A stretch of DNA of 64,000 bases from CALJFL01 sp036961205 (lineage in GTDB: Bacteria; Pseudomonadota; Gammaproteobacteria; Pseudomonadales; Halieaceae): contig JBALVI010000001.1 in NCBI GenBank assembly GCA_036961205.1, positions 992,001-1,056,000 of the forward strand, in the 5' to 3' direction. Shown here piece by piece: positions 1 to 7,224 of the stretch (position 1 is its first letter; every line of letters begins with the position of its first letter). Position numbers and translations under genes: made by a program. The notes under the pieces were generated by a model, which was not told the origin of the DNA, did not search any database, and saw only the letters and a list, made by a program, of their open reading frames with translations.

Positions 1-40
1 CCGTATCCGTACCGGCGAAACCGGCGAAGAAGCCATTTAG
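1..40 (+). CDS. glnK: P-II nitrogen regulatory protein, C-terminal end only
   Basis: Only the last twelve codons and the TAG stop (38-40) lie in the window; they read RIRTGETGEEAI. This is the typical C-terminus of a PII signal protein and nearly matches the end of the second PII gene at 1789-2127 (RIRTSETGEDAI). PII proteins sense 2-oxoglutarate and ATP/ADP and plug the AmtB channel. The position 57 bases before amtB fits the usual glnK-amtB operon. The rest of the gene lies left of the window, so the GlnK/GlnB assignment rests on context. Confidence 0.85.
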   Translation, partial: RIRTGETGEEAI

Positions 41-97
41 GCGGTCGCCTTCGGCGTCCACGGCATCAGCAAAGACTATTAGACGAGAGTATTTCCC

Positions 98-1345
98 ATG
101 GAAAACGATATTTTTCAATTACAGTATGCGCTAGACACCTTTTACTTTCTGGTGTGTGGCGCGTTGGTGATGTGGATGGCCGCAGGCTTCTCCATGTTGG
201 AGGCGGGCCTGGTCCGTTCCAAGAACACCACCGAAATCTTGACCAAAAACGTAGCCCTCTACGCCATAGCCAGCATCATGTATATGGTTTGCGGTTACTC
301 CATTATGTACGGCGGTGGTGAATTCACAGCCTTCCTCAGCGGAATTGTCGGCGACGGCGTCACCGGTGCAGAAGAGCCAGCAACTTACGCGCCTTCAGCA
401 GACTTTTTCTTCCAGGTGGTGTTCGTAGCAACCGCCATGTCGATTGTCTCCGGTGCAGTTGCCGAGCGCATGAAGCTTTGGGCCTTTCTGGCTTTCGCGG
501 TGGTGATGACGGGTGTTATCTATCCATTGGAAGGCAGCTGGACCTGGGGTGGCATGTCAGTATTTGGAATGTACACACTGGGCGACCTGGGCTTCTCCGA
601 CTTCGCCGGTTCCGGCATCGTGCACATGGCTGGTGCATCTGCTGCTCTTGCGGGTGTGTTGTTACTGGGTGCTCGTAAAGGCAAGTACGCTGCAGACGGT
701 TCGGTGCAGCCGATTCCAGGTGCGAACCTGCCAATGGCTACCCTCGGTACCTTCATTTTGTGGATGGGCTGGTTTGGTTTCAACGGTGGTTCGGTCCTGG
801 CTACCTCCAATATTGAATCGGCCAATGCCGTAGCGGTGGTGTTTATGAATACCAATGCTGCTGCTGCCGGTGGCCTGATTGCCGCTCTGGCGACTGCCAG
901 ACTTCTGTTTGGTAAGGCTGACCTGACGATGGCGCTTAACGGTGCACTGGCCGGACTGGTAGCGATTACGGCTGAGCCGTCTACCCCAACACCGCTAGTG
1001 GCAACATTGTTCGGCGCTATCGGTGGTGTGCTGGTTGTGTTCTCCATCATCACTCTGGACAAGCTGAAAATCGACGATCCAGTAGGTGCGATTTCAGTTC
1101 ACGGTGTGGTTGGTTTGCTGGGTCTGCTGCTGGTGCCTATCACCAACGGCGAGAACTCCTCCTTTAGCGGCCAGTTGATTGGTGCGGCTACCATCTTTGT
1201 CTGGGTCTTTGGTGCCAGCTTGATTACCTTCGGTATTATCAAGGCGACCATGGGAATCCGTGTCACCGAGGAAGAAGAGTACGAAGGCGTGGATCTTGCC
1301 GAGTGTGGTATGGAAGCCTATCCGGAGTTCATCAGCGCGAAATAG
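98..1345 (+). CDS. amtB: Ammonium transporter Amt
   Basis: Inner-membrane ammonium channel of 415 residues, the usual length without a long signal sequence. About eleven hydrophobic segments are visible. The pore twin histidines are H176 (in GSGIVHMAGA) and H335 (in AISVHGVVGL), and the motif FNGGS near residue 229 is typical of the family. The N-terminus (ENDIFQLQYALDTF) starts directly in the first helix region. The C-terminal tail after the last helix is acidic, as expected for the PII contact region. The gene follows a PII gene and is followed by a strong intrinsic terminator at 1376-1399. Low-nitrogen control through NtrC is likely, but its sites would lie outside the window. Confidence 0.95.
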   Translation: MENDIFQLQYALDTFYFLVCGALVMWMAAGFSMLEAGLVRSKNTTEILTKNVALYAIASIMYMVCGYSIMYGGGEFTAFLSGIVGDGVTGAEEPATYAPSADFFFQVVFVATAMSIVSGAVAERMKLWAFLAFAVVMTGVIYPLEGSWTWGGMSVFGMYTLGDLGFSDFAGSGIVHMAGASAALAGVLLLGARKGKYAADGSVQPIPGANLPMATLGTFILWMGWFGFNGGSVLATSNIESANAVAVVFMNTNAAAAGGLIAALATARLLFGKADLTMALNGALAGLVAITAEPSTPTPLVATLFGAIGGVLVVFSIITLDKLKIDDPVGAISVHGVVGLLGLLLVPITNGENSSFSGQLIGAATIFVWVFGASLITFGIIKATMGIRVTEEEEYEGVDLAECGMEAYPEFISAK

Positions 1346-1375
1346 ACTTGCGAGCGCATTTTGCGATGCGTTTTT

Positions 1376-1399
1376 GGGGCCTTCGGGCCCCTTTTTTTT
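1376..1399 (+). terminator. Intrinsic terminator after amtB
   Basis: GGGGCC, loop TTCG, GGCCCC, then eight T (1392-1399). A stable UUCG tetraloop hairpin with a full U-tract 30 bases after the amtB stop. It closes the glnK-amtB transcript, so the hairpin pair that follows is not needed for termination. Confidence 0.93.
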
Positions 1400-1423
1400 G
1401 GTTTGAGATTGGTGCTGGTCGCC

Positions 1424-1498
1424 GGGTACGGGCTAGCGCCGCCTTTTCAGTCGCTCCACGATATTCGCTTGGTGAAAAGGCGGCGCTAGCCCGCACCC
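1424..1498 (+). repeat. Conserved-loop/variable-stem hairpin, copy A
   Basis: Left arm 1424-1449 and right arm 1473-1498 are 26-nt inverted repeats with one mismatch (A1428 against C). The outer arm holds GGGCTAGCGCCGCC and its complement; the inner six bases are TTTTCA/TGAAAA. The 23-nt loop (1450-1472) begins GTCGCTCCACGATATTCG and ends CTTGG. The loop is identical, on the opposite strand, in copies B and D and differs at two bases in copy C, while the outer stem sequence is unique to this copy. There is no U-tract after the stem. Confidence 0.9.
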
Positions 1499-1562
1499 TC
1501 CCATCCTTATACTCCGATCAGGTCACGTCAGGTCAGGTCAGATCGGATGGCATGAGCCGAGG
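1499..1562. other. Spacer between hairpins A and B, with AGGTCA repeats
   Basis: This 64-base spacer has its own symmetry. CCAT/ATGG and CCGATC/GATCGG enclose a centre with AGGTCA three times (starting near 1520, 1530 and 1535; the last two are adjacent) plus a partial ACGTCA. It could fold as a third hairpin or bind a protein at the direct repeats. I see no gene here. The spacer of the second hairpin pair (22972-23071) is not similar. Confidence 0.6.
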
Positions 1563-1633
1563 CCGCGGGCAGGACAGTGTTTTTCACCAAGCGAATATCG
1601 TGGAGCGACTGAAAAACACTGTCCTGCCCGCGG
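1563..1633 (-). repeat. Conserved-loop/variable-stem hairpin, copy B
   Basis: A perfect 24-bp stem: left arm 1563-1586, right arm 1610-1633 (outer part CCGCGGGCAGGACAGTG, inner TTTTTCA/TGAAAAA). The 23-nt loop (1587-1609) is the exact reverse complement of the loop of copy A, so A and B form an inverted pair 64 bases apart. The stem sequence is unrelated to that of A beyond the inner T-run. No U-tract follows on either strand. Confidence 0.9.
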
Positions 1634-1728
1634 GCGCTTCAACGCGCAAAACCAAGATATTCAACAAAACTCTGTTATCGCCGTGAGACATGCGGCCTTA
1701 TCGCAGCGGCCGATGATCCTTTTTTGCC

Positions 1729-1756
1729 TTGCGATTATCTGTGTGCGTCCCATAAT
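1729..1756 (+). promoter_or_regulatory. Candidate sigma-70 promoter of the second glnK
   Basis: TTGCGA (1729-1734), 16 bases, CATAAT (1751-1756), giving a start of transcription near 1763 and a leader of about 26 bases before the ATG at 1789. Spacing is good and the -10 differs from consensus at one base. I looked for a sigma-54 pattern (GG at -24, GC at -12), which would be expected for a nitrogen-controlled glnK, and saw no convincing one. Confidence 0.5.
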
Positions 1757-1788
1757 ACGGGGCTGTGCAATCGCTGAGGCGCTCCGTC

Positions 1789-2127
1789 ATGAAATTGATT
1801 ACCGCAATTATCAAACCTTTCAAGATGGATGATGTGCGCGCGGCGCTATCAGATATCGGTGTTCAGGGTATGACTGCCACGGAGGTCAAAGGGTTCGGCC
1901 GCCAACGTGGTCACACTGAGCTCTATCGCGGGGCCGAATATGTGGTGGATTTTCTGCCCAAGCTGAAACTTGAAATCGCCGTTGGCAATGACCAGGTAGA
2001 AGCTGTGATTGAGGCTATTGTGCAAACTGCCAACACCGGTAAAATAGGCGACGGTAAAATATTCGTCTCGGATCTAGAACAGGTTATCCGTATCCGTACC
2101 AGTGAAACTGGTGAAGACGCTATCTAG
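1789..2127 (+). CDS. glnK: Nitrogen regulatory protein P-II
   Basis: A 112-residue PII protein, the standard length, starting MKLITAIIKPFK. The T-loop is complete, with the uridylylation tyrosine Y51 in GAEYVVDFLPK. The B-loop region (TGKIGDGKIFV) binds nucleotide. PII trimers report 2-oxoglutarate and energy charge to GlnD, NtrB, GlnE and AmtB. An in-frame GTG at 1765 would add eight residues, but the family starts at the ATG at 1789. It is the second PII gene flanking amtB and carries its own promoter-like sequence, so it may be expressed apart from the glnK-amtB unit. Whether it is GlnB-like or GlnK-like cannot be decided by eye. Confidence 0.93.
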   Translation: MKLITAIIKPFKMDDVRAALSDIGVQGMTATEVKGFGRQRGHTELYRGAEYVVDFLPKLKLEIAVGNDQVEAVIEAIVQTANTGKIGDGKIFVSDLEQVIRIRTSETGEDAI

Positions 2128-2164
2128 ACCTGATATATCACACGATTAAAAAAGGAATTACAGC

Positions 2165-2362
2165 ATGTTAAACAAGACTATTCTCGGCGCTACTGTTATT
2201 GCCCTCTCACTCACTCTGGCAGCTTGCGGTAGCAGCACCACCACCAGTGTCCAAAGTGAAACACAGGGTCAGCAGCTAATCGACTTGAAAGAAGCCTATG
2301 ACACTGGCGTGATCACCGAAAAAGAATACAACGCTACCAAGAAGAATATTCTGAAGAAATAG
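2165..2362 (+). CDS. Small SHOCT-like lipoprotein
   Basis: A 65-residue protein with a lipoprotein signal peptide: charged start MLNK, hydrophobic core and lipobox LAAC with C21. After a short Ser/Thr linker comes a short helical module, LIDLKEAYDTGVITEKEYN, which matches the SHOCT pattern (short C-terminal domain: L..L..AYD.G.ITE.EY...K..IL). SHOCT modules occur in many oligomerising bacterial proteins, usually as a tail; here it is almost the entire mature protein. AAAAAGGAATT lies upstream of the ATG. It is 37 bases after glnK and may be cotranscribed. Function unknown. Confidence 0.8.
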   Translation: MLNKTILGATVIALSLTLAACGSSTTTSVQSETQGQQLIDLKEAYDTGVITEKEYNATKKNILKK

Positions 2363-2380
2363 CTAAGGCCGTAGACCGCT

Positions 2381-2405
2381 GGTGCCGGACTTTCTGTCCG
2401 GCGCC
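2381..2405. terminator. Hairpin between convergent genes
   Basis: GGTGCCGGAC, TTTCT, GTCCGGCGCC: a 10-bp stem with one G-U pair between the stop of the lipoprotein gene (2362) and the stop of the HAD gene (2409). The U-tract is weak in both directions, so it may end transcripts only partly or simply protect 3' ends. Confidence 0.5.
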
Positions 2406-2408
2406 ATT

Positions 2409-3113
2409 TCAACTTCCCGCAATATCGGCAATTGCCTGGGGCAATTGTTGCAGGTTATTGATGTCCCTGTCCGCTGGGGTACCGCCAGGCCACTCCTGAG
2501 CCTGCGAATTCATCCACACTGTATGCATACCAACCTGTTGCGCGCCCAATACATCGTGTTCGGGGTTGTCGCCGACATGGATAATCTCACTGGCACTCAC
2601 CTGGGCGCGTTCAAGGGCGGCGTGAAACATATCGGGGGCAGGTTTACTGAGGCCGATGTCTTCTGCCAGAAAAGCAAAGTCGAAATACTCACCAGCATCG
2701 GTTTTGTAAATGTCGGCGTTACCGTTAGTTAGGGCCCCCAGGGTGTAATCCTTGGCCAGCAGGCTGAGAACGTCCAGCGCTTCTTCGTACAGCGTTACCG
2801 TATGGCGTACTTCCAGAAACACCTCGAAGGCAGCGGTTGCGCCGGTGCGAGCTTCCTGCTCAGGGTAGCCTGCCGCCAGTTGTAACTCGTAGAGCATTTG
2901 TACCCGAATATCACTGATGTGGTGCGCCAGTTGCGGGTTGCGCTTCCACACCCCTTTTTTGAATTCCCACAATTGCTCGTGATCGTAGTGTTCGATAGTC
3001 CCGGGACGGTGTTCAAGTAGCCATTCACGCTGTATTCGTTCCGCTTCAATGAGAGCAGGTTCAACGTCCCAGAGGGTATTATCCAGGTCAAAGGTGATTA
3101 CTTTAATCGTCAT
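2409..3113 (-). CDS. HAD-family hydrolase, YigB-like
   Basis: A 234-residue HAD phosphatase. Motif I is DLDNTLWD near residue 10 (both catalytic Asp), a motif II-type TNG lies mid-protein, the motif III Lys is in SKPAPDMF and motif IV is GDNPEHDV. The helical cap between motifs I and II makes it a class I member. The place directly after xerC (start 3113, xerC stop 3120) is the same as for E. coli yigB, whose product can dephosphorylate the riboflavin precursor 5-amino-6-(5-phosphoribitylamino)uracil and FMN. The substrate here is inferred from that synteny. Confidence 0.85.
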   Translation of the reverse strand: MTIKVITFDLDNTLWDVEPALIEAERIQREWLLEHRPGTIEHYDHEQLWEFKKGVWKRNPQLAHHISDIRVQMLYELQLAAGYPEQEARTGATAAFEVFLEVRHTVTLYEEALDVLSLLAKDYTLGALTNGNADIYKTDAGEYFDFAFLAEDIGLSKPAPDMFHAALERAQVSASEIIHVGDNPEHDVLGAQQVGMHTVWMNSQAQEWPGGTPADRDINNLQQLPQAIADIAGS

Positions 3114-3119
3114 AAACAG

Positions 3120-4037
3120 TCAGTCGCTTTTGCGGCGTTTGGCTCTGGGATGGGCGGCGTCGTAGACCTTGGCCAGGTGTTGAAAGTCGAGGTGGGTGTA
3201 GATCTGGGTAGTTGCGATGTTGGCATGGCCAAGTAATTCCTGCACCGCACGCAAGTCTCCGCTGGACTCCAGCATATGACTGGCGAAGGAATGCCTGAGC
3301 ATGTGAGGATGCACATCCTGGGGCATGCCGGCACGTCGGCCCTGCAATTTGAGTCTTGCCTGAATACTCCTGACACTGATCCGTCGGCCATGACTACTGG
3401 TGAACATGGCCAGCGCGCAGTCCTCGTTATCGGCAACTTCGGGTTTTACCTCCAACCAACCGGCTATGGCGTCCAATGCGGCTGCACCCACCGGTACAGT
3501 GCGCGTTTTATTGCCCTTACCGGTCACGGTGATAAGGCGAGAGCCTGCGTCCAAATCGCTGATGTTGATGGCGGCCAGTTCCGCCAGGCGCAGGCCAGAG
3601 GAATAAAACAGCTCGGCCATAGCCCGATCGCGGCGAATTAGCGGCGAATCATCTTCAAACATTAAATAGCGGCTGACCTGGTCTGTATCCAGAGTGCGGG
3701 GCAATTTACGGGGTTTGCGGGGCGCCTGCACGCTGGCGGCCGGATTGCGTGGATATCCCGCCTGTTTGCCTAGATAGTTGAAAAACGAGCGCGCCGCTGA
3801 CAGCGTTCGTTGGATACTGCCCCCGGCCAAGCCCCTGCGATGTAGCTGACTCGCCCATTGGCGAATGTCGGCCTCAACAATTTTGTCTGCCCGGTGAATG
3901 CTGTGCTCCTGGCAGTAGCCCTGCAGGGACCTCAGATCTCGTTGGTAGTTACTCAGAGTGTGGGGTGAGAGTTGCCGAACGTCGCGCAGATAATCGAGGA
4001 ATTGGCCTATCGACGTTGGCAGGTCATGGGAGTCCAC
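3120..4037 (-). CDS. xerC: Tyrosine recombinase XerC
   Basis: A 305-residue site-specific recombinase that, with XerD, resolves chromosome dimers at dif. An N-terminal core-binding SAM-like domain (SIGQFLDYLRDVRQLSPHTL) precedes the catalytic domain. The catalytic residues are visible: Arg in SSGLRLAEL, Lys in VTGKGNKTR, HxxR in HMLRHSFASH, His in LLGHANIATTQ and Tyr in QIYTHLD. It sits between DUF484 and the YigB-like gene, as in E. coli (dapF-yigA-xerC-yigB), which supports XerC rather than XerD or a phage integrase. It starts four bases after the upstream DUF484 stop, suggesting coupled translation. Confidence 0.95.
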   Translation of the reverse strand: MDSHDLPTSIGQFLDYLRDVRQLSPHTLSNYQRDLRSLQGYCQEHSIHRADKIVEADIRQWASQLHRRGLAGGSIQRTLSAARSFFNYLGKQAGYPRNPAASVQAPRKPRKLPRTLDTDQVSRYLMFEDDSPLIRRDRAMAELFYSSGLRLAELAAINISDLDAGSRLITVTGKGNKTRTVPVGAAALDAIAGWLEVKPEVADNEDCALAMFTSSHGRRISVRSIQARLKLQGRRAGMPQDVHPHMLRHSFASHMLESSGDLRAVQELLGHANIATTQIYTHLDFQHLAKVYDAAHPRAKRRKSD

Positions 4038-4041
4038 CGGC

Positions 4042-4743
4042 TTAGCTGGCGCTGCTCCGCGGCAGCAGTGGCAGTAGGCGCACCATTACATCGGCAATAT
4101 GGTGTAGAAACAGAGTGCCCATATTGGAGCCATAACGGGTTGCGTCCGAGCTTCCCACGGCGATCAATCCCAGGTCTTCCCCTTGGTGTAGCGGCATCAT
4201 GGCAGCCGAACCAACGTCGCCAGCTTCAGGAAACAGATAGACCAGCTCCTCCTTGCGCAGGGGGCCGCAGATGGCTTTGCGTCCCTTTAGCAGTGGACCG
4301 ATCTCGATCTTGGCGCTCTCGATAGACTCCACGCGGCAGTCGCCTTCGCTGCCGGGCTCGCCAAATAGAATCATGCTGGCGTGCTCGACCTCAAAATCTT
4401 TGTTCATTGATTGGCGGAAGGCCTGATAGAGCTCGCTGGCGGAGTTTGCTTCCAGTAGCTGCAGTATCAGGCTACGGGTTTGCTCGTACAGTCGGTCGTT
4501 GTCGCGGGCGTTAGCGGTCAGGGTATTGAGGCGGTGACGCATATCGATATTACGTTCGCGCAGCACGCTGACCTGCTTTTCAACCAGTGAAACAGCTGAG
4601 CCGGAAGCGTGAGATACATGTAAGGAGTCCAGCATATCGGGGTTGTGCTGAAAAAAATCATTGTGGACTTTCAGATATTCCCTGACTTGCTCGTCATTGA
4701 TTTCCAGATCGGGGGTAGTGGCTTGTTCATTCGTCCCGGGCAT
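4042..4743 (-). CDS. DUF484 family protein (YigA-like)
   Basis: A 233-residue soluble protein of the DUF484 family, recognised by the N-terminal EQVREYLKVHNDFFQHNP, which matches the family pattern V..YL..HPDFF..., by a following coiled-coil region with Arg-rich heptads, and by a GAF-like C-terminal half. It always travels with dapF and xerC in gammaproteobacteria. The ligand and role are unknown. The C-terminal GAF-like fold suggests small-molecule sensing; that is inference from fold similarity only. Confidence 0.88.
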   Translation of the reverse strand: MPGTNEQATTPDLEINDEQVREYLKVHNDFFQHNPDMLDSLHVSHASGSAVSLVEKQVSVLRERNIDMRHRLNTLTANARDNDRLYEQTRSLILQLLEANSASELYQAFRQSMNKDFEVEHASMILFGEPGSEGDCRVESIESAKIEIGPLLKGRKAICGPLRKEELVYLFPEAGDVGSAAMMPLHQGEDLGLIAVGSSDATRYGSNMGTLFLHHIADVMVRLLPLLPRSSAS

Positions 4744-4803
4744 TATCTTTGTTCCCCTATTAGTCAGACCTGCTGCTCACTGTGCCACTTTTATAGTGCG
4801 GCT

Positions 4804-5634
4804 TCAGATTCTTATGTTGCCCTCATAGACCACGGCGGTGGGGCCGGTCATTAATACCGGCTGGCCTTCGCCGGACCAGGCTATGGACAGCTTACCGCCA
4901 GTCAGCTCAACTGTCACGGTATCCTCAAGCCAACCGCGGCTGATACCGTAGACTACAGCGGCACAGGCACCGGTGCCGCAAGCCAGGGTTTCCCCTGCGC
5001 CGCGCTCGAACACCCGCAATCGTATCTCTGAGCGCGACACTAATTGCATAAAGCCGGTGTTGGTCCGTTCGGGGAATTGCACGTGGGATTCAATTTTTGG
5101 GCCCAGGCCGGCCACATCGGCGGTATCTACGTTATCTACGGTCAGCACCGCATGCGGATTGCCCATGGACACAGCGCCAATCTCCAGGTCCTGGCCGGCA
5201 ACACTCAAGAAATAGCTGGCTGCCTGCTGGTCTGCTGCGAAGGGGATGGACGCCGGCTCAAACACAGGCAGACCCATGTTGACCTCGACTTGATGCTTGT
5301 CACGGACACGCAGTTCAATGGTGCCGTGGGCGACTTCAACGGTGATGACCCGCTTGCTGGTCAGGCGCTTTTCGCGCACAAAGCGGGCAAAACAGCGCGC
5401 GCCATTACCGCACTGCTCAACCTCGCCGCCATCGGCGTTATATATTCGGTAGCGAAAATCTGCGTCCGGGCTGCCGGGAGGCTCCACCACCAACACCTGG
5501 TCGCAACCCACGCCGAAGTGCCTGTCCGCCAGGAAGCGAATATCACGGGGGCGCAGTTTACAGCGCTGGCTGATCAGGTCGATGACAACGAAATCGTTGC
5601 CAGCGCCGTGCATTTTAGTGAATTTCAGTTGCAT
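4804..5634 (-). CDS. dapF: Diaminopimelate epimerase
   Basis: Cofactor-free racemase converting LL- to meso-diaminopimelate in the lysine and peptidoglycan pathway. At 276 residues it has the usual length. The two catalytic cysteines are C75 in EQCGNGARC and C219 in LACGTGACAA, one in each half of the pseudo-symmetric fold; MHGAGNDF near the N-terminus is the family signature. It lies 21 bases after lysA, whose enzyme consumes the product, and 60 bases before the DUF484 gene. Confidence 0.96.
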   Translation of the reverse strand: MQLKFTKMHGAGNDFVVIDLISQRCKLRPRDIRFLADRHFGVGCDQVLVVEPPGSPDADFRYRIYNADGGEVEQCGNGARCFARFVREKRLTSKRVITVEVAHGTIELRVRDKHQVEVNMGLPVFEPASIPFAADQQAASYFLSVAGQDLEIGAVSMGNPHAVLTVDNVDTADVAGLGPKIESHVQFPERTNTGFMQLVSRSEIRLRVFERGAGETLACGTGACAAVVYGISRGWLEDTVTVELTGGKLSIAWSGEGQPVLMTGPTAVVYEGNIRI

Positions 5635-5655
5635 GACTGGTCCGTTGGCGTCGCT

Positions 5656-6906
5656 CTAATCCGGCAGGCGCTGTTCAGTGCGAATCATATCAGCAAAGGT
5701 CTCTCGTTCACGCACCTGGTGGGCAACACCGCCATCCACCATGATCTCGGCGGCGCGACCGCGAGTGTTGTAATTGGAGCTCATGACGAAACCATAAGCA
5801 CCGGCTCCAAATACTGCCAGTAGAGCCTCTGGCGCCAGGGTCAACTCACGATCCTTGCCTAAAAAATCGGCAGTCTCGCAGACTGGCCCAACAATGTCCC
5901 AGCGAGCTGTGGTGCCTTCGCCGGCTTCGCTGGTGGGTCGAATGTCTACCCAGGCCTGGTAGAGCGCGGGCCGGATAAAATCGTTCATGGCCGCGTCAAC
6001 CAAAGCAAAGTTGTGATCCTGGGTTGATTTGACGTTGGCCACACGGGTCAGTAACAGGCCTGCATTGGCGGCAATGGAGCGGCCCGGTTCAAACACCAGT
6101 TCCAGCTCACGTTCGCCCAACTCCGCTCGGATAGCGGCTATGTATTCCGCGATGCTAGGCGGTGTTTCATCTTTGTAGCACACCCCCAAACCGCCGCCCA
6201 GGTCGAGGTGCCGCAGGGTAATTCCTTCAGCGGCCAGTTGATCGACAATAGCCAGCAAACGATGCAGGGCGTCGATGAAGGGGGTGATCTGAGTAAGCTG
6301 CGAGCCGATGTGGCAGTCCAGGCCAACGACCTCGATATTAGGCAGGGCGGTAGCGCGACGGTAGACCGCGAGCGCTTCCTCCACGTCCACACCGAATTTG
6401 TTCTCTTTCAGCCCCGTGGAAATGTAGGGATGCGTTTGGGCGTCGACGTCGGGGTTGACCCGCACCGATACGGGAGCGATGCACTTCATGTCTCCGGCAA
6501 TGTCATTGATCAATTCGAGTTCCGCTGCGGACTCAAGATTGAAACAGCGAATACCGAGTGCCAGCGCACGGGCAATTTCAGGCGCCTGCTTGCTTACCCC
6601 CGAGAATACTGTTTTGCCGGGATCACCGCCGGCGGCTATTACCCGCTCCAGTTCGCCCACCGAGACAATGTCGAAACCGGCACCGCGACGTGCCAATACG
6701 TCCAGTACTGCCAGGTTTGAATTGGCTTTTACCGCATAGCAGACCAAATGCGGGCAGCCCGAGAGTGCAGCCTGGTACTCACCGAGGGCTGACTCCAGAG
6801 CGGATCGGGAGTAGACATAGGTAGGTGTGCCGAATTGCTCGGCAATCTCGCTGCAGGCAACGTCTTCTGCGTGCAGTTCACCTTGTTGATAGGAAAAATG
6901 GTCCAT
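5656..6906 (-). CDS. lysA: Diaminopimelate decarboxylase
   Basis: PLP enzyme making L-lysine from meso-diaminopimelate; 416 residues. The PLP lysine is K60 in CYAVKANSN. The glycine-rich phosphate-binding stretch LDLGGGLGV and the substrate motif EPGRSI are present; the conserved Cys of the dimer active site lies in GPVCETADF. It is the second gene of the lptM-lysA-dapF unit, the arrangement common in Pseudomonas and relatives. Confidence 0.96.
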   Translation of the reverse strand: MDHFSYQQGELHAEDVACSEIAEQFGTPTYVYSRSALESALGEYQAALSGCPHLVCYAVKANSNLAVLDVLARRGAGFDIVSVGELERVIAAGGDPGKTVFSGVSKQAPEIARALALGIRCFNLESAAELELINDIAGDMKCIAPVSVRVNPDVDAQTHPYISTGLKENKFGVDVEEALAVYRRATALPNIEVVGLDCHIGSQLTQITPFIDALHRLLAIVDQLAAEGITLRHLDLGGGLGVCYKDETPPSIAEYIAAIRAELGERELELVFEPGRSIAANAGLLLTRVANVKSTQDHNFALVDAAMNDFIRPALYQAWVDIRPTSEAGEGTTARWDIVGPVCETADFLGKDRELTLAPEALLAVFGAGAYGFVMSSNYNTRGRAAEIMVDGGVAHQVRERETFADMIRTEQRLPD

Positions 6907-6921
6907 GAAAAATACTCTCGC

Positions 6922-7122
6922 TTACTCTGTCTCGCCGTTGTCTGTTGCGGGCTCCGATACAGCCGCCGGTTGTTCCGGCACCTCGCTATAGACGCCATTG
7001 TCCGCTTGGGCGTCAGCGCTCCCGTCCGGAGTAGCCTGGCCTGGCAGAAATAAGGGGCCTGTCTGGCCGCAGCCGGCAAGCAGCAATGCGGTGAGTGGCA
7101 GGGCCATGAACAGCTGTAGCAT
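6922..7122 (-). CDS. lptM: LPS translocon maturation chaperone LptM (YifL) lipoprotein
   Basis: A 66-residue lipoprotein with the YifL/LptM signature GCGQTGPLFLP directly after the lipobox (LLLAGC, C18). In E. coli, LptM mimics LPS binding and helps LptD form its native disulfides in the BAM-bound LptDE complex; only the lipidated Cys and the next dozen residues are conserved, as seen here. The rest is a Ser/Ala/Asp/Glu-rich disordered tail. It starts the minus-strand lysine unit, its stop 15 bases before the lysA start, and is divergent from cyaY, the same neighbours as in many gammaproteobacteria. Confidence 0.9.
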   Translation of the reverse strand: MLQLFMALPLTALLLAGCGQTGPLFLPGQATPDGSADAQADNGVYSEVPEQPAAVSEPATDNGETE

Positions 7123-7224
7123 GTGCTTTATCCGGTCGCAAAACGCGCAAGTATACAGTTCACTAGTATGCTGCGCGAGCAGCCTTTATCATGCCAGCTC
7201 CCCTGTTTAGTAAGTGCATGCGCC

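Noticed and set aside
1424..1633. Hairpin pair as integron attC sites
   Set aside because: attC sites keep the ends (RYYYAAC/GTTRRRY) and vary in the loop; here the loop is constant, no such ends are present and there are no cassettes or integrase.
1303..1686. 127-residue open frame across the hairpin pair
   Set aside because: It reads through the terminator and both palindromes; the start lies in amtB and there is no ribosome site or family match.
1690..1788. Sigma-54 promoter before the second glnK
   Set aside because: No GG/GC pair at -24/-12 with correct spacing; only TTTTTTGCC resembles half of it.
5044..5823. 259-residue frame antisense to dapF/lysA
   Set aside because: Shadow of two well-conserved genes on the other strand; no domain seen.
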